64,000 bases of DNA from CAYVTZ01 sp964454685 (lineage in GTDB: Bacteria > Bacillota > Clostridia > Christensenellales > Christensenellaceae), in assembly GCA_964454685.1 (NCBI GenBank), contig CAYVTZ010000007.1, positions 44,048-108,047 of the forward strand, given 5' to 3'. Under the pieces are notes generated by a model. That model was given only the letters and a program-made list of their open reading frames with translations, ran no database searches and was not told where the DNA came from. Shown piece by piece: positions 45,307-54,542 of the stretch. The position numbers were made by a program, and so were the translations under genes. Positions within the stretch are counted from its first letter, which is position 1, and each line of letters opens with the position of its first letter.

Positions 45307-48300
45307 TCAATAGAAGGGCCATGTTTCCAGCCACCGCAGCCCGTTCACGTAGTCCGCGCTTGCCGGAATGCCGGTGATCACCGGATAGAAAAACGCAAAC
45401 ATCGCAACACACGCGCACACCAGCACAATGCCAAATATCTTGCCGTATTTAAAATCTTTCTCAATTCCCTTGAGCCAGTAGACCAAACTCAAAATCAAAA
45501 ACGGAACAGACGCAAAATAGTGATAGATAAACACCTCGCGCGTAACAAACCACCACGGTACAAACTGTGCCAGCAGTGCAATTCCCACGCACAGCATGCC
45601 AAAGCTGCGATGTCTGCCGCGCAGCGCGTCAATCAGCACAAGAATCACGGCAATCAGCCCCGTCCACCATATGAGCGGATTACCCATCGTGGACAGCGTC
45701 GCGATCATGCCGTCCGCTTGGTTGCTAAAGAACAGCACCGGACGAATGTTCAAAGGCCACGTGTAAAACTTTGACGAGAATGGATGCACATATTCTGGAT
45801 CCAACGTCGAATGATAATTGAGCATATAAGATTGATTGCCCAAAATATCCTTAAAGCTGTAAGCGTCTCCTTGTGTCACCATCGTGTACGGGATATAACT
45901 GAGCAAATAAATCGCTGCGGGAATCACAAGGAAAAACAGCACACACCACAACAGTATTTTCCTTTTCTTGCCGCGGTATTCCGACGCAATTTGCTGCATT
46001 TCTTGGGAATCACTTTGCCCCCGTGCGTATATGGCTTCCTTGTGGCGTAATATCATCGAAATCACAAAAATCGCCAACAACCCCGCTCCCGCGTAGATGC
46101 ACAGCCACTTGGTCGCCGCGCCGATGCCAAAGAACAGACCGGAAAGGAACAGCGGCAGCAAAACCTTGGATAGCCTCTGCCTGTGAAAATTGGTCTTGGC
46201 AAACCACAGCATAAACAGGAAGGAAAGCATGATCCACAAAATGCTGTAACTGTCCACCGTGCCGATGCGCGTCTGCGCAAAGTGCATGAAGTCTGCCGCA
46301 AACAGTATGGTCGCAAACGCGGCATACTTGGTCTTTTTAAACAGCATCTTTGCCAGCGCATACATCACAGGCAGCATCATCACGCCCGCCAGCGTGCCCA
46401 TAAAGCGCCATCCAAAGGGATTCATGCCTAACATCTCAATGCCGCTCGCAATGATGATTTTCCCCAGCGGCGGATGCGTAATTTCATATGGTCGAATCAA
46501 ATGAATATTCTCATAAGCCGTGCGCACGTGATACAGCTCATCAAAGTAAAAATCAGTCATATACGTGGGCTGATACGGCACCAAATCCTGCTCGTCAAAC
46601 AATTTTTCCGCATCCGGATTCGTCGAAAACACACCGGATGGTATCACCTGATTGCCCAACGCATCAAAAAACGCCATTTCCAGTATGGGGAAATTGCCCT
46701 TGAGTGCGCTAATCTCGATTTCATTGCCTGAAACCACGTAATCTTGACTCATCCACTTGTATAAGTCCTTCTTCTCGTGCACCACATTCAAGGCGCCTGC
46801 TCCATCGGCAGACTCGCGCAGCTCAAATTCACCCTCGCCAAAATCAGAATAATATTTCATCATGGTAATCGGCTCGTGGTTGTCAAACTGCACCGTAACA
46901 GGCGCGGCAAGGTCATAGGAGCTTGAGGGGATTTTGGTCGCACCGAGGTTGGTAAACGCCACCACCGCATATATCGCGGTGATAACGAGCATCACGATCA
47001 TGTCCTTGCGTCGGAACAAACGCTCCATTGGTGAAAATCCTTCCAAACGCGTCTGCTCCGTGCCAAAGAGATCCACAGCAAACCGGCTTTGTTTTTCCTT
47101 GGGCGCGTCCTCCGGTTTTGCCGTGTCACACACGCGCAGCACAGGCGGCGCAATCGCCATACGTGTCATCACATAGGCAAAGTAAGCAAAGCACGCAAGC
47201 CCCGCCACGGATGCAAGCTGTACGGGAACCGTGGGCAAAAATTCCTGATGCCAATACAACGCCATAGACTGATTCAGTAGCGAAATCGCAAACAACAGCA
47301 CCGCACACAAAATCAGTCGCTTATCCTTTAAGTAAATGAACGCCATCAGCAACAAAATCGGCACCGGATAAAGGTACCGCTCGTGCATCCCGTGTCCAAA
47401 GAAAAACACACCTGTGATTACGAACGCCGCAACGCAGAACAAATATCCCTTCGATTGGTTTTTGAGGAACAGCCACAGTGCATAGGCGCACACCACGCCA
47501 ATCATGAGGTATCCCCATAGATTGCCCGGCACCCCTAAAATGTTTACTTCCGCCGCACCCATAAAGTTCATACCCAGCAGCCCGTAAAGGTTCATCGCAT
47601 TCAGCGTGACCTGCGGATATAAATTCACCGCGGCTTTAAACTTGTTGACCAGCCACAGCGCCTCTTGATTGGCGCCAAACGGCAGCGGCACCAAAAAGAA
47701 AATCGCCGCAAAAATACCGATGCTGCCCAAAATTTGCAGCAGAATTTTTTTTCGATCCTTGTCTTTGATCAATGCGTACACCCACACGTAAAGGTATATG
47801 GGCGCAATCAGCACCGCCTGCGGCTTAAGCAAAAACGCAAATGCAAACAGCGCCGCTGATAAAATCCATTTGTTTTCTATGATATAATAAATGCACAGAA
47901 TCATCAACAGCGTGATAATCACGTCCATCTGCCCCCAAAGGCAGGAATTGAAGATTACCGCCGGATTCACCAGCACCAGCGCACTCAGCATCGCCGCCGT
48001 CTTTTCGTTGGTTTTTTTGCGCGCGATGTAATAGATCACCAGCCCGCATGCAATGTCGCACAAAATCGCAGGCATCTTGATTAACAGATTGCTCTCCGGT
48101 CCCATGGGCGCAAGCTGCATCGCCTCGCGCATCCCACCCAGCACATAAAGCACATAGATGTACAGCGGCGGATAGTCCGCAAAGATATCACCGTTGTAAA
48201 ATGTCTCCATGCCGTTTCCAAAAACGTGCATCGCCCATCCTGTAAAGTTGCCCATGTCCGTCTGATAACCCGGCATTTCATATGCCAGCATCAAACGCAG

Positions 48301-48459
48301 CACAACGCCCACCGCCACCATCACCAGCACATACGGCAGAAAAGATTCATCCTTAAACGGATTTCTTTGTTGCTTACGGTAAAACAGGAACAGAAACAAT
48401 CCCAAAAAGATCATTCCGATCCAAAAAAAAGGTGTAATAAATTCTTTTTGTACTTCCAT
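45307..48459 (-). CDS. Giant GT39-family membrane glycosyltransferase with two GT-C units
   Basis: A 1050-residue polytopic protein. Residues 1-450 form one multi-helix GT-C-like unit with YPPLYIYVLYVLGGMREAM in the first outer loop (mannosyltransferase-like). Residues 460-600 hold one helix and a beta-rich extracytoplasmic segment. Residues 620-1050 match protein O-mannosyltransferases: DFYFDELYHVRTAYE (acidic pair) and THPPLGKIIIASG, then further helices. The C-terminal unit likely transfers a sugar from a polyprenyl-phosphate donor to an extracellular acceptor. ATG 48459 with GGAG. Acceptor and sugar unknown. Confidence 0.85.
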   Translation of the reverse strand: MEVQKEFITPFFWIGMIFLGLFLFLFYRKQQRNPFKDESFLPYVLVMVAVGVVLRLMLAYEMPGYQTDMGNFTGWAMHVFGNGMETFYNGDIFADYPPLYIYVLYVLGGMREAMQLAPMGPESNLLIKMPAILCDIACGLVIYYIARKKTNEKTAAMLSALVLVNPAVIFNSCLWGQMDVIITLLMILCIYYIIENKWILSAALFAFAFLLKPQAVLIAPIYLYVWVYALIKDKDRKKILLQILGSIGIFAAIFFLVPLPFGANQEALWLVNKFKAAVNLYPQVTLNAMNLYGLLGMNFMGAAEVNILGVPGNLWGYLMIGVVCAYALWLFLKNQSKGYLFCVAAFVITGVFFFGHGMHERYLYPVPILLLMAFIYLKDKRLILCAVLLFAISLLNQSMALYWHQEFLPTVPVQLASVAGLACFAYFAYVMTRMAIAPPVLRVCDTAKPEDAPKEKQSRFAVDLFGTEQTRLEGFSPMERLFRRKDMIVMLVITAIYAVVAFTNLGATKIPSSSYDLAAPVTVQFDNHEPITMMKYYSDFGEGEFELRESADGAGALNVVHEKKDLYKWMSQDYVVSGNEIEISALKGNFPILEMAFFDALGNQVIPSGVFSTNPDAEKLFDEQDLVPYQPTYMTDFYFDELYHVRTAYENIHLIRPYEITHPPLGKIIIASGIEMLGMNPFGWRFMGTLAGVMMLPVMYALAKMLFKKTKYAAFATILFAADFMHFAQTRIGTVDSYSILWIMLSFLFMLWFAKTNFHRQRLSKVLLPLFLSGLFFGIGAATKWLCIYAGAGLLAIFVISMILRHKEAIYARGQSDSQEMQQIASEYRGKKRKILLWCVLFFLVIPAAIYLLSYIPYTMVTQGDAYSFKDILGNQSYMLNYHSTLDPEYVHPFSSKFYTWPLNIRPVLFFSNQADGMIATLSTMGNPLIWWTGLIAVILVLIDALRGRHRSFGMLCVGIALLAQFVPWWFVTREVFIYHYFASVPFLILSLVYWLKGIEKDFKYGKIFGIVLVCACVAMFAFFYPVITGIPASADYVNGLRWLETWPFY

Positions 48460-48462
48460 ACG

Positions 48463-48825
48463 TCACTCCACAAACTCAAATGCGTTTTCGATATAGTCCA
48501 TCGACATTGTACCACAATTTTCAAAAATTTGCGCTACATCAAACCGAAAACCTTGTACATCCCCTTTATACTTTTCCAAAAATAACATTGCACTCCTGCA
48601 AATTGCGCGCATCTTTTTTTGTGTCACAGCCTCCGCAGGTATTCCAAACTTCCCTTGACTGCGCGTTTTTACCTCCACAAACGCAATCACGTCACCGCGT
48701 TGAACAATCAGGTCGATCTCGCCGCTCTTTGTGTAAAAATTGCGCGCCAAAACGGTATATCCTTCGCGTTCCAACGCTGCACAGGCATAGTCCTCCCCCG
48801 CTCTGCCCAACGCTTGCCTGTTCAT
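48463..48825 (-). CDS. YraN/UPF0102 family endonuclease-like protein
   Basis: 120 residues of the restriction-endonuclease-like fold: LGRAGEDYACAALEREGY, SGEIDLIV (catalytic Asp) and FVEVKTRSQGKFG (ExK), QKKMRAICRSA. Role is not established but it is usually found beside rnhB, as here (four-base overlap). Confidence 0.93.
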   Translation of the reverse strand: MNRQALGRAGEDYACAALEREGYTVLARNFYTKSGEIDLIVQRGDVIAFVEVKTRSQGKFGIPAEAVTQKKMRAICRSAMLFLEKYKGDVQGFRFDVAQIFENCGTMSMDYIENAFEFVE

Positions 48826-49454
48826 AGAAACCTCTTTAAAAAGGTCTTGCGATGGATGTCCAGAATCCCGTATCGCTCTATCGCGGCATAGTGTTGCTTG
48901 GTTCCGTATCCCTTGTGCTGCGCAAAGCCATATTCCGGATAAAGTTTGTCGTATTCCAGCATGATATGATCGCGCGTCACCTTTGCTAGAATGGATGCCG
49001 CCGCAATCACGTACATCGTTGCGTCCCCTTTGATCAGAGACGTATACGGCAACTCAGTTTCTATCTCCATCGCATCCGTAAACACGTGCTGCGGCACTGT
49101 TCTCAGACCGTTTAATGCCTCTTCAAAGGCTTTTCTCGCTGCACGCAATATGTTGATCTCGTCAATCAACTCCGGCGGCTGGGTGGAGACGCAGTAATCC
49201 AGCGCCGTCTGCTTGATCTGCTCGTACAAATCCTCTCTGCGCTTTTCAGAAATTTTCTTGGAATCATCAACGCCCGGCAGCAAAGGCTCCTGTGGCATCA
49301 CCACGCACGCCGCCACCACAGGCCCCGCAAGCGGACCTCTGCCCGCCTCATCAATGCCCGCAAGCGCCGTCAATCCGTTTGCCCAGTATTCGCGCTCTAT
49401 TCGCGTCAAACGCTCCAATTTCTCGCGCAACGCTTGCTCCCGTTTTCCGCTCAT
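48822..49454 (-). CDS. rnhB: Ribonuclease HII
   Basis: Removes ribonucleotides from DNA. Acidic catalytic residues in AGIDEAGRGPLAGPVVAACV, DSKKISEKRRE, VFTDAM and SILAKVTRDHIM, GYGTKQHYAAI; 210 residues. ATG overlaps the rbgA stop by four bases with GGAGAAGAT. Confidence 0.97.
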   Translation of the reverse strand: MSGKREQALREKLERLTRIEREYWANGLTALAGIDEAGRGPLAGPVVAACVVMPQEPLLPGVDDSKKISEKRREDLYEQIKQTALDYCVSTQPPELIDEINILRAARKAFEEALNGLRTVPQHVFTDAMEIETELPYTSLIKGDATMYVIAAASILAKVTRDHIMLEYDKLYPEYGFAQHKGYGTKQHYAAIERYGILDIHRKTFLKRFL

Positions 49455-50296
49455 ATCTTCTCCGGCTTCTCCAAAGAGATTCTGCCCAACTTTCCATTTT
49501 TAAATTCATCAATCAATGTCTTGCAACCGCGCTCGATGTCATAAACACCGCCGCGCAGCAAAAAACCGCGATTCTTGCAGATCTGCTCCAAAACCTCGAT
49601 GGTCTCCCCGCTCACATCTTCCATCTTATAGCGCTCTGTAAGCATCTTGGGCGCCGTTGCCTGCAATCGCCGCAACAGGTAAAACGCCAGCGATTCCTCG
49701 TCCAGCACGTCCAGCTTCACACTGCCAATGAGCGCCACCACAGCGCCGGTCTCCTCGTCCTCAAACTTAGGCCACAGCAATCCCGGGCTGTCCATGATCT
49801 CCAAATAGGTATCAATCTTCGCCCATTGCAGACCCTTGGTCACACCGGGTTTGTTTCCTTCTTTCAGCTTCTTGCTGCCCAGCAGTCGATTCAAAATGGC
49901 AGATTTTCCTACATTCGGGATGCCCGCCACCAAACAGCGCAGCGTCTTGTTCACGCCCTTTTTCTGATATCGCTCAAAAATGGGCGCAGCCACCTTGCGA
50001 ATCTCCTGCTTGAGTTGCTCGGTATCACCCGACACCGCAGAAAAAGAAACCGCCTCAATGCCCTGCTCTTTAAAATGTGCGATCCAATTTTTTGTGATAT
50101 TCCCATCCGCAAGGTCAGCTTTATTCAAGATATACAGCCGTGCCTTGTTCTCAAACAGATCGTTGAAATCCGGATTCACCGAACTGTGCGGCGCGCGCGC
50201 ATCTAAAACCTCGATCACCAGATCGATTAGCTTAAGTTTCTCGGCAAGCTGCCGCCGCGCCTTGGTCATATGACCGGGGTACCATTGAATGTTCAT
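49451..50296 (-). CDS. rbgA: Ribosome biogenesis GTPase YlqF/RbgA
   Basis: Circularly permuted GTPase needed for late 50S assembly. The G4 motif ILNKADLAD precedes G1 VAGIPNVGKSAILNRL and G3 IMDSPGLLWP, the hallmark order; MQWYPGHM-like start (MNIQWYPGHMTKARR). 281 residues. It follows rplS, a common neighbour. Confidence 0.96.
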   Translation of the reverse strand: MNIQWYPGHMTKARRQLAEKLKLIDLVIEVLDARAPHSSVNPDFNDLFENKARLYILNKADLADGNITKNWIAHFKEQGIEAVSFSAVSGDTEQLKQEIRKVAAPIFERYQKKGVNKTLRCLVAGIPNVGKSAILNRLLGSKKLKEGNKPGVTKGLQWAKIDTYLEIMDSPGLLWPKFEDEETGAVVALIGSVKLDVLDEESLAFYLLRRLQATAPKMLTERYKMEDVSGETIEVLEQICKNRGFLLRGGVYDIERGCKTLIDEFKNGKLGRISLEKPEKI

Positions 50297-50327
50297 TGTG
50301 TCCTCATTTTTTTAGTGTAAAACGTCA

Positions 50328-50355
50328 TTTGGCGAGCACTACCGTACTCGCCAAA
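50328..50355 (-). terminator. Terminator-like hairpin after rplS
   Basis: TTTGGCGAG and CTCGCCAAA form a perfect nine-pair stem, followed on the minus strand by TGACGTTTTACAC. The T-run is short, so partial readthrough into rbgA is likely. Confidence 0.55.
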
Positions 50356-50378
50356 CGATGAATCCTGCTTACCAGCAA

Positions 50379-50723
50379 TTATTTTACTTCTTTCAGCTTC
50401 GCAGACTTACCTACCCGATCTCTCAAGTAGAACAGCTTCGCTCTACGCACCTTACCGTGACGCACCACTTCGATGTGGTCGACGCGGGGGGAATGGATGG
50501 GGAAGGTTCTCTCCACACCAATACCGTAGGATACACGGCGTACCGTGATGGTCTCGGAAAGACCGCCGCCCTTACGCGCAATCAAATAACCTTCAAACAC
50601 CTGAAGTCTTTCTCTGGTGCCTTCCACAACCTTTACGAAAACCTTCAGCGTATCGCCGATTTTCATGTTCGGAAGATCAGTTTTCATTTGTTCGGCTTCA
50701 ATCGCCTTAATCAATGCATTCAT
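50379..50723 (-). CDS. rplS: 50S ribosomal protein L19
   Basis: Sits at the 30S-50S interface. The ATG at 50723 ([18 protein letters not shown]) follows AAGGAGG; 114 residues with [24 protein letters not shown] split by length, [24 protein letters not shown] and LYYLRD-like [15 protein letters not shown]. Its own promoter and a probable leader lie upstream. Confidence 0.97.
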   Translation of the reverse strand: MNALIKAIEAEQMKTDLPNMKIGDTLKVFVKVVEGTRERLQVFEGYLIARKGGGLSETITVRRVSYGIGVERTFPIHSPRVDHIEVVRHGKVRRAKLFYLRDRVGKSAKLKEVK

Positions 50724-50726
50724 TTT

Positions 50727-50800
50727 CCTGCCTCCTTCCCGTATAGATGTTCTTGCCTGCAAATTCAGACAGCGGACCACCCTAATTCAAACCTGTCAAT
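50727..50800 (-). promoter_or_regulatory. Probable L19 leader RNA
   Basis: Between the promoter and rplS the RNA reads GGGTGGTCCGCTGTCTG ... CAGGCAAGAACATC and then the AAGGAGG site. A TGTCTG/CAGGCA hairpin is clear. From memory the GTGGTCCGC and GGCAAGAACATC blocks fit the Firmicutes L19 autoregulatory leader; I could not run a covariance search. Confidence 0.5.
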
Positions 50801-50859
50801 CAGCCGGAGCGCAAATCAAGCGCAGACTGTTTTAACCATTTTGTCGCGTGTTCAAGCAA

Positions 50860-50888
50860 ATCATATCATATCGCGTCCACACAAACAA
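50860..50888 (-). promoter_or_regulatory. Promoter of rplS
   Basis: TTGTTT (50883-50888) and TATGAT (50860-50865) on the minus strand with a 17-base spacer, in the trmD-rplS gap. It allows L19 to be made independently of trmD. Confidence 0.5.
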
Positions 50889-50916
50889 TTACAAACATGA
50901 ATTATTATACACAAAC

Positions 50917-51666
50917 TCACTCGTCATTGCAAGCACTGTTTTGCATTTTTTTGATGTTTTCCCGCTCTTTTTCCGTTAGGTCAGCGGATTCCAGTAAGTC
51001 AGGTCTGCAACGCAGTGTTCGTAAAATCGCCTGTTCGCGCTGCCATGCCAGAATGTTTTTGTGATGTCCCGAAAGCAGCACCGGCGGCACCGCCATACCC
51101 CGAAACTCCGAGGGTCGCGTATACTGCGGGTATTCCAGCAGACTGTCGTCAAAGCTTTCCACCATAGCCGATTCGTCGTTTGCCAGCACGCCCGGCACAT
51201 AACGCATCACGCAGTCCATTAAGATCATTGCAGGAAGCTCGCCACCCGTCAAAATATAATCCCCGATGGAAACCTCTCGTTCGATACAGCAATCCAGTAC
51301 ACGTTGATCCACGCCTTCATAATGTCCGCACAGCAAGTTGAGCTCGTCATATACCGACAAATCCAACGCAAGCTGCGAAGACAGCGGCTCCCCCGCCGGC
51401 GAAAGATAGATGTTACAAACGCTTTTACCCCGCTGCTCTTGCGCCAGCGCATCAAAGCAGTCAAATAGAGGTTGCGGCGTAAGCAGCATCCCCGCGCCGC
51501 CGCCAAATGGATAGTCGTCCACGCGATTGTGCTTATCCGTCGTATAGTCACGAAAGTTAATGCGGTTGATCGTGATGATGCCTTTTGCAATCGCCTTCTC
51601 ACAGAGGCTGGTCGAGACAAAGCTCTCAAACATCTCCGGAAAAATGGTCAGGCAGTTAAACGTCAT
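50917..51666 (-). CDS. trmD: tRNA (guanine-37-N1)-methyltransferase
   Basis: Knotted SPOUT methyltransferase preventing frameshifts. MTFNCLTIFPEMFESFVSTS start, DYPFGGGAGMLLTPQPLFD, LLCGHYEGVDQRVL, SIGDYILTGGELPAMILMD and the tail PQYTRPSEFRGMAVPPVLLSG; 249 residues. Start overlaps the rimM stop by 11 bases. Confidence 0.97.
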   Translation of the reverse strand: MTFNCLTIFPEMFESFVSTSLCEKAIAKGIITINRINFRDYTTDKHNRVDDYPFGGGAGMLLTPQPLFDCFDALAQEQRGKSVCNIYLSPAGEPLSSQLALDLSVYDELNLLCGHYEGVDQRVLDCCIEREVSIGDYILTGGELPAMILMDCVMRYVPGVLANDESAMVESFDDSLLEYPQYTRPSEFRGMAVPPVLLSGHHKNILAWQREQAILRTLRCRPDLLESADLTEKERENIKKMQNSACNDE

Positions 51667-52177
51667 AAACGCCGACCTCCGTCAGCTTTTCGCTGTTCAC
51701 CACAAAAAAACCCTGCTCCACTGCGCGCTCAATAATCACATCCTGCACACAAGGGAACATCAGTGTTCCGCCCTGCACAAGCGTCACCACATAGACGTCC
51801 GCCGCGCCATGCTGCAAAATCTCTTTCAGTGTGCCCAGCGTTGTGCCTTCCGCGTCACGCATTTCCATGCCGATCAAGTCCTCAATATAGTGACGACCCT
51901 CCGGCAGCTTCGCCGCATGCGCGCGGTCAATGTACAGCATACGCCCACGCAGCTTTTCCGCGTCATCACGCGTTTGTATGCCTTCCAGCAACAAATATGC
52001 ATACTGCGCATCCGTCCGCGCCGCTATCACCGCAACTCTCTCTGCGCCCTGTGCATCCCAGAAGGCATGCGGCAGGTAGGAAAAGCGAGATAAATCGTCC
52101 GTGAATGCTTGAACCTTTACCTCGCCCTTTATGCCCTGCGGTTTTAAAATACGTCCTAATTCAAAAAACTGTTTCAT
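51656..52177 (-). CDS. rimM: 16S rRNA processing protein RimM
   Basis: Assists 30S head assembly with S19. 173 residues: LGRILKPQGIKGEVKVQAF start, LRGRMLYIDRAHAAKLPEG, YYIEDLIG-like HYIEDLIGMEMRDAEG and FPCVQDVIIERAVEQGFFVV (PRC-barrel). One-base overlap with khpA. Confidence 0.95.
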   Translation of the reverse strand: MKQFFELGRILKPQGIKGEVKVQAFTDDLSRFSYLPHAFWDAQGAERVAVIAARTDAQYAYLLLEGIQTRDDAEKLRGRMLYIDRAHAAKLPEGRHYIEDLIGMEMRDAEGTTLGTLKEILQHGAADVYVVTLVQGGTLMFPCVQDVIIERAVEQGFFVVNSEKLTEVGVYDV

Positions 52178-52410
52178 CAGTCCTCAACAATATCCACCAC
52201 ATATTTCTTGTCCGATCTGGTGGTAGCCGCCTTGACAACCGTTCGGATCGCCTTGGCAATACGTCCCTGTTTGCCAATCACCTTACCCATATCCTCTTGC
52301 GCAACGGTCAGCTCCAGCACGATCGCGCCGGGTTCTTCCCGCTCAACGACACGAACCTCGTCCGGTTGATCGACCAGGTTTTTGGCAATGTATTCTACTA
52401 ATTCACGCAT
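52177..52410 (-). CDS. khpA: KH-domain RNA-binding protein KhpA
   Basis: 77 residues forming one KH domain; the RNA-binding GxxG loop is GKVIGKQGRIAKAIRTVV. In other Firmicutes KhpA works with KhpB in cell-wall and small-RNA control. It lies between rpsP and rimM, as is standard. ATG 52410 with AAGGAG. Confidence 0.93.
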   Translation of the reverse strand: MRELVEYIAKNLVDQPDEVRVVEREEPGAIVLELTVAQEDMGKVIGKQGRIAKAIRTVVKAATTRSDKKYVVDIVED

Positions 52411-52551
52411 AGATACTCCTTCTCCTGTTTTTCCTCTGCACTTCTCTGTTATGAGGCGCGAAAAAAAAGCGCGTCGTGCACGGGAAAGCTGTTCTTCACG
52501 ATCTTTGCCAGCCGGGCAGAGCGTTTTTCGCCCTGCATACTCCCATGGTCA

Positions 52552-52574
52552 TAAAAAGCAGTGCTCTGCTTTTC
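52552..52574 (-). terminator. Intrinsic terminator after rpsP
   Basis: AAAAGCAG and CTGCTTTTT on the minus strand pair across an AGCA loop, six bases after the rpsP stop. Two further hairpins follow before khpA: GCAGGGCG/CGCTCTGC around AAAAA (about 52515-52535) and a GCGC pair flanking a T-run near 52450-52475. The region may tune how much transcript reaches khpA-rimM-trmD. Confidence 0.7.
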
Positions 52575-52580
52575 CGGAGA

Positions 52581-52820
52581 TTAGTTGATCGCTCCGCTTC
52601 TCTTGAGCAGTGTGCGCACCGTCTCTGTGGGCTGCGCGCCGTTGCCGATCCACTTCTGCGCCAGTTCGTTTTCTACTTTCAATTCTTTGGAAAGCGGATT
52701 GTAATAGCCGATTTCTTCGATAAATCTGCCATCACGTGGCGCTCTCTCGTCTGCAACAACCATTCTGTAAAACGGTCTTTTCTTGGAACCCATTCTTCTC
52801 AATCTGATTTTTACTGCCAT
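52581..52820 (-). CDS. rpsP: 30S ribosomal protein S16
   Basis: 79 residues beginning [20 protein letters not shown] at ATG 52820 with [19 protein letters not shown] and [12 protein letters not shown] are typical. Longer open frame upstream is ignored. Part of the ffh-rpsP-khpA-rimM-trmD-rplS series. Confidence 0.97.
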   Translation of the reverse strand: MAVKIRLRRMGSKKRPFYRMVVADERAPRDGRFIEEIGYYNPLSKELKVENELAQKWIGNGAQPTETVRTLLKRSGAIN

Positions 52821-52877
52821 GCGGCACCTCCAAATAATAAATATAATATATTCTACCGTAAAACGGTGATTCACTCT

Positions 52878-54200
52878 CTAAAACATGAAGCGGGACATTT
52901 TTCGCTTCGCGCCCTTCCCCGTAAACTGCTTCATCATTTTTTTCATGTTCTCAAACTGGTTGAGCATGCGGTTTACTTCTTGAATGCTGGTGCCGCTGCC
53001 CGCTGCAATGCGCTTGCGCCGCGATCCATTGATGATCTGCGGGTTACGCCGCTCCTTGGGGGTCATGGAAAGCACAATCGCCTTGGTTCTGGCAAGCTGC
53101 TTTTCGTCCACCTGCATGCCCTTCATCTTTGCTCCGCCCGGCAGCATCCCTAAAATCTCTTCTAAGGGACCCATATTTTGCAACTGCTCCATTTGATCCA
53201 GAAAGTCCTCAAAAGTCAACTCATTTTTGGCGATCTTCTTTTGCAGTTCCAGCGTCTTTTTCTCTTCAAAATTCGCTTCCGCTTTCTCAATCAGCGAAAG
53301 CACATCCCCCATGCCCAAAATACGTGAGGTCATGCGGTCGGGATGGAACGGTTCCATCTCGCTCAATTTCTCGCCCGTACCAACAAATTTGATGGGCTTC
53401 CCCGTCACCGCGCGCACCGACATCGCCGCTCCACCGCGCGTATCGCCGTCAATTTTCGTCAGCACCACACCGTCAATGCCGATGCTGTCATTAAATGTAG
53501 TCGCCGCGTTCACCGCGTCCTGACCGGTCATCGCATCCAGCACCAGCAAAGTCTCATGCGGTTTAGACGTCTCTTTCAGCTTTTTCAGCTCAGACATCAT
53601 GTCCTCATCAATATGCAGGCGTCCCGCCGTATCTACAATGATGATGTCGCTCGCCAGTTTCTGCGCGTGCTGCACGGCTTCCTTCACGATCTTAGACGGC
53701 TCAATCTGCCCCCTGTCGAACACTTCCACGCCCACTTGATCGCCCACCACATGCAGCTGTTTAATGGCGGCAGGCCGATAGATGTCGCACGCTACCAGCA
53801 AAACGCGTTTGCCTTTTTTCTTGTAATATCCTGCCAGCTTTGCGCAAAAAGTCGTTTTACCCGCGCCCTGCAAGCCCATCATCAGCACAACGGTCGGCGG
53901 TGCGCCCGCCATTTTAATGTCCGTGTGGATGTCTCCCAGCAGATGCGTCATCTCATCACGCACCAGCTTAATCACCTGCTGTCCCGGGGTCAAGCTCTCC
54001 AAAATCTCCGCGCCGGTCGCCTTCTCGGTCAATTCCTTGATAAAACGCTTTACCACAAGATAGTTGACGTCCGCCGCCAGCAATACATTTTTGATTTCCT
54101 TCATCGCTTCCTTGACGTCGCCCTCGGAAAGTTTCCCCTTGGATGTCAATTTGCGAAATACATTTTGCAGTTTTTCCGCGATTCCTTCAAATGCTGCCAT
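52878..54200 (-). CDS. ffh: Signal recognition particle protein Ffh
   Basis: GTPase that targets membrane proteins with SRP RNA. NG domain: VVLMMGLQGAGKTTFCAKLA, LVACDIYRPAAIKQL, IIVDTAGRLHIDEDMM, LTKIDGDTRGGAAMS; M domain rich in Met and Gly with GSGTSIQEVNRMLNQFENMK. 440 residues. The ATG follows the ylxM stop directly (TAAATG), with GGAGG. Confidence 0.97.
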   Translation of the reverse strand: MAAFEGIAEKLQNVFRKLTSKGKLSEGDVKEAMKEIKNVLLAADVNYLVVKRFIKELTEKATGAEILESLTPGQQVIKLVRDEMTHLLGDIHTDIKMAGAPPTVVLMMGLQGAGKTTFCAKLAGYYKKKGKRVLLVACDIYRPAAIKQLHVVGDQVGVEVFDRGQIEPSKIVKEAVQHAQKLASDIIIVDTAGRLHIDEDMMSELKKLKETSKPHETLLVLDAMTGQDAVNAATTFNDSIGIDGVVLTKIDGDTRGGAAMSVRAVTGKPIKFVGTGEKLSEMEPFHPDRMTSRILGMGDVLSLIEKAEANFEEKKTLELQKKIAKNELTFEDFLDQMEQLQNMGPLEEILGMLPGGAKMKGMQVDEKQLARTKAIVLSMTPKERRNPQIINGSRRKRIAAGSGTSIQEVNRMLNQFENMKKMMKQFTGKGAKRKMSRFMF

Positions 54201-54446
54201 TTATCGTTCCTCCGAAAGCCGCTTCGCCACCAGACCCAGCTTCACTTCCATGTCCGTCAGCTTCTGTTGCGCCCGTCTTAACACATCCAGCACGCCCTGT
54301 CTGCTCACGCCCATTTCCGCGCCAATCTCTGCAAGCGAAAGGTCGTCGTTGTAATAATAATCAAAAACTCTTGCCTGCTTCTCCGTTAAAAACTCGCCAT
54401 ACACGTCGAAATATAGGGTTAAATTCAAATCCTTTTCACTCTTCAT
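54201..54446 (-). CDS. ylxM: YlxM family helix-turn-helix protein
   Basis: 81 residues with a sigma-region-4-like HTH: YFDVYGEFLTEKQARVFDYY, DDLSLAEIGAEMGVSRQGVLD, LRRAQQKL. It precedes ffh in most Firmicutes; reported to help SRP. The ATG at 54446 has AGGAG at seven bases; an in-frame GTG at 54452 is less likely. Confidence 0.92.
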   Translation of the reverse strand: MKSEKDLNLTLYFDVYGEFLTEKQARVFDYYYNDDLSLAEIGAEMGVSRQGVLDVLRRAQQKLTDMEVKLGLVAKRLSEER

Positions 54447-54460
54447 GCACACGCTCCTAC

Positions 54461-54537
54461 AAAAAACAGGCGCTTAGGTTCTGCGCTTACAGCACACGAT
54501 TTTCATGCGCGCTGTAAAGGCGCACACCTTTACACCT
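54461..54537 (-). promoter_or_regulatory. Structured 5' leader of ylxM-ffh
   Basis: Two clear hairpins: GTAAAGG/CCTTTAC around TGTGCG, then ACAGC/GCTGT with an inner CGCA/TGTG-type pairing. An AGGTG near the transcript start can pair with CGCCT just before a run of six Ts and the ribosome binding site, closing the whole leader. It lacks the SRP RNA tetraloop sequence and tRNA features. Function unknown. Confidence 0.4.
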
Positions 54538-54542
54538 GTTTG

